From: Vibrio methylphosphonaticus
GTDB lineage: Bacteria; Pseudomonadota; Gammaproteobacteria; Enterobacterales; Vibrionaceae
Assembly (NCBI RefSeq): GCF_023634655.1
Contig: NZ_JAMKMS010000010.1
Span: 1 to 64,000 of the forward strand
Direction: 5' to 3'
Length of the DNA stretch: 64,000 nucleotides
The notes below the pieces were generated by a model that made no database searches, was not told the DNA's origin, and saw nothing but the letters and a program-made list of their open reading frames with translations. Position 1 is the stretch's first letter. Each line of letters starts with the position of its first letter. Of the stretch, positions 63,526 through 64,000 are shown in pieces. The position numbers and the translations under genes are program-made.

Positions 63526-64000
63526 ATGAAAATTATTCTCAATGCTGATGATTTCGGCCTAACGGAAAGCGTGAATAACGCTATCGTCGACTGCTTTAAA
63601 ATGGGCATTGTTAAATCGACAACCATCATGATGAATCAGCCCGGTACGCAACATGCTGTGGATTTATATCATCAGGGGCTGATTGACCAAGTGGGGTTGC
63701 ATTTCACTGTCACGGCAGGAAAACCGATTTTGGACGCGAATCAGGTATCAACATTAGTTGATGAGGAAGGGTATTTTCTAGAACGACGTGAGTTATATGG
63801 AAAAACTGATGTTTGCTCAGAGCAAGTCTATAAAGAGTTGAAAGCGCAATATCACGCTGCGCTCAATGCGGGTTTAGCGATCAACCATCTCGACTCTCAT
63901 CACTTCGGTGGTGTCTTTCCTAACCTCAAAGCCACATTTACGCGCTTTGCTAACGACGTTGGTTTACCCGTACGACGCACTGACAACATTATCGAGGGGC
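63526..64000 (+). CDS. ChbG/YdjC-family deacetylase, 5' part
   Basis: Runs off the window; 158 codons present. MKIILNADDFGLTESVNNAI is the ChbG/HpnK (YdjC) start with the catalytic metal-binding Asp-Asp, GLHFTVTAGKPI carries the His, and INHLDSHHF the second His motif. The family deacetylates chito-oligosaccharides or related sugars. GGAAGG precedes the ATG. Neighbours beyond 64000 are not visible, so substrate stays open. Confidence 0.88.
   Translation, partial: MKIILNADDFGLTESVNNAIVDCFKMGIVKSTTIMMNQPGTQHAVDLYHQGLIDQVGLHFTVTAGKPILDANQVSTLVDEEGYFLERRELYGKTDVCSEQVYKELKAQYHAALNAGLAINHLDSHHFGGVFPNLKATFTRFANDVGLPVRRTDNIIEG

Overview
The window reads as the chromosome of a heterotrophic marine gammaproteobacterium, most likely Vibrionaceae or a close relative. 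This is inferred from protein flavour (large 532-residue isocitrate lyase, FadE-type acyl-CoA dehydrogenase, PsrA-like TetR regulator, DUF3429/DUF3124/DUF3299 proteins, TolC, YjjG) and from gene style; no rRNA or tRNA was seen to confirm it. Genes are dense, mostly in short operons closed by recognisable hairpins. One complete, recent insertion sequence (ISAs1 type) is present. No phage, CRISPR array or integron was seen.

Region by region. 0.3-8.2 kb: a polyhydroxyalkanoate (PHA) operon on the minus strand (phasin, class I PHA synthase, MaoC-type hydratase) faces a PsrA-like regulator, FadE and an SDR dehydrogenase. Perfect PsrA-type and near-consensus FadR-type palindromes tie PHA making to beta-oxidation. 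8.4-11.1 kb: a possible small membrane protein, a 5'-truncated K+ channel and a 5'-truncated sigma-32-like fragment meeting head to head, then TolC. 11.5-16.2 kb: a cbb3-type oxidase operon (cytochrome c, CcoN, CcoO, CcoP) in which CcoP is fused to a three-haem dehydrogenase-type cytochrome, giving five CxxCH sites. 16.5-23.6 kb: RIO1 kinase, FAH-family hydratase, and the glyoxylate pair malate synthase G / isocitrate lyase with a LysR regulator between them. 23.7-30.1 kb: an ADP-ribosyltransferase-like protein, LysR, glycine-zipper protein, DUF1254 and DUF3124 envelope proteins, YjjG phosphatase and an SGNH esterase.

30.5-36.5 kb: a sugar operon under a divergent GntR/UTRA repressor: GH4 6-phospho-alpha-glucosidase, PTS EIICB, and two dehydrogenases. 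36.8-38.1 kb: the ISAs1-family element with 10-bp target duplication. 38.5-39.5 kb: periplasmic glutathione peroxidase and DUF3429 protein. 39.7-45.7 kb: a ugp-like ABC importer with its own glycerophosphodiesterase and a divergent RpiR regulator. 45.9-55.0 kb: single genes (small unknown protein, AraC, GNAT, AlkD-like, DUF1989 + SDR with AraC, DUF3299, old-yellow-enzyme, SAM methyltransferase). 55.3-63.4 kb: MATE exporter; a Nik/Opp-type ABC importer with fused permeases behind a Zur-box-like palindrome; a His-rich small ORF and an MFS transporter. 63.5 kb to the end: the start of a ChbG/YdjC deacetylase.

The parts fit a versatile coastal heterotroph that stores carbon as PHA from fatty acids, grows on acetate or fatty acids through the glyoxylate shunt, and takes up phosphorylated glycerol derivatives, alpha-glucosides and metal or peptide ligands. 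The most unusual item is the pentahaem CcoP fusion. The cbb3 set, the GH4 operon with two dehydrogenases, and the putatively zinc-controlled Nik/Opp importer are the best places to look for undescribed biology.
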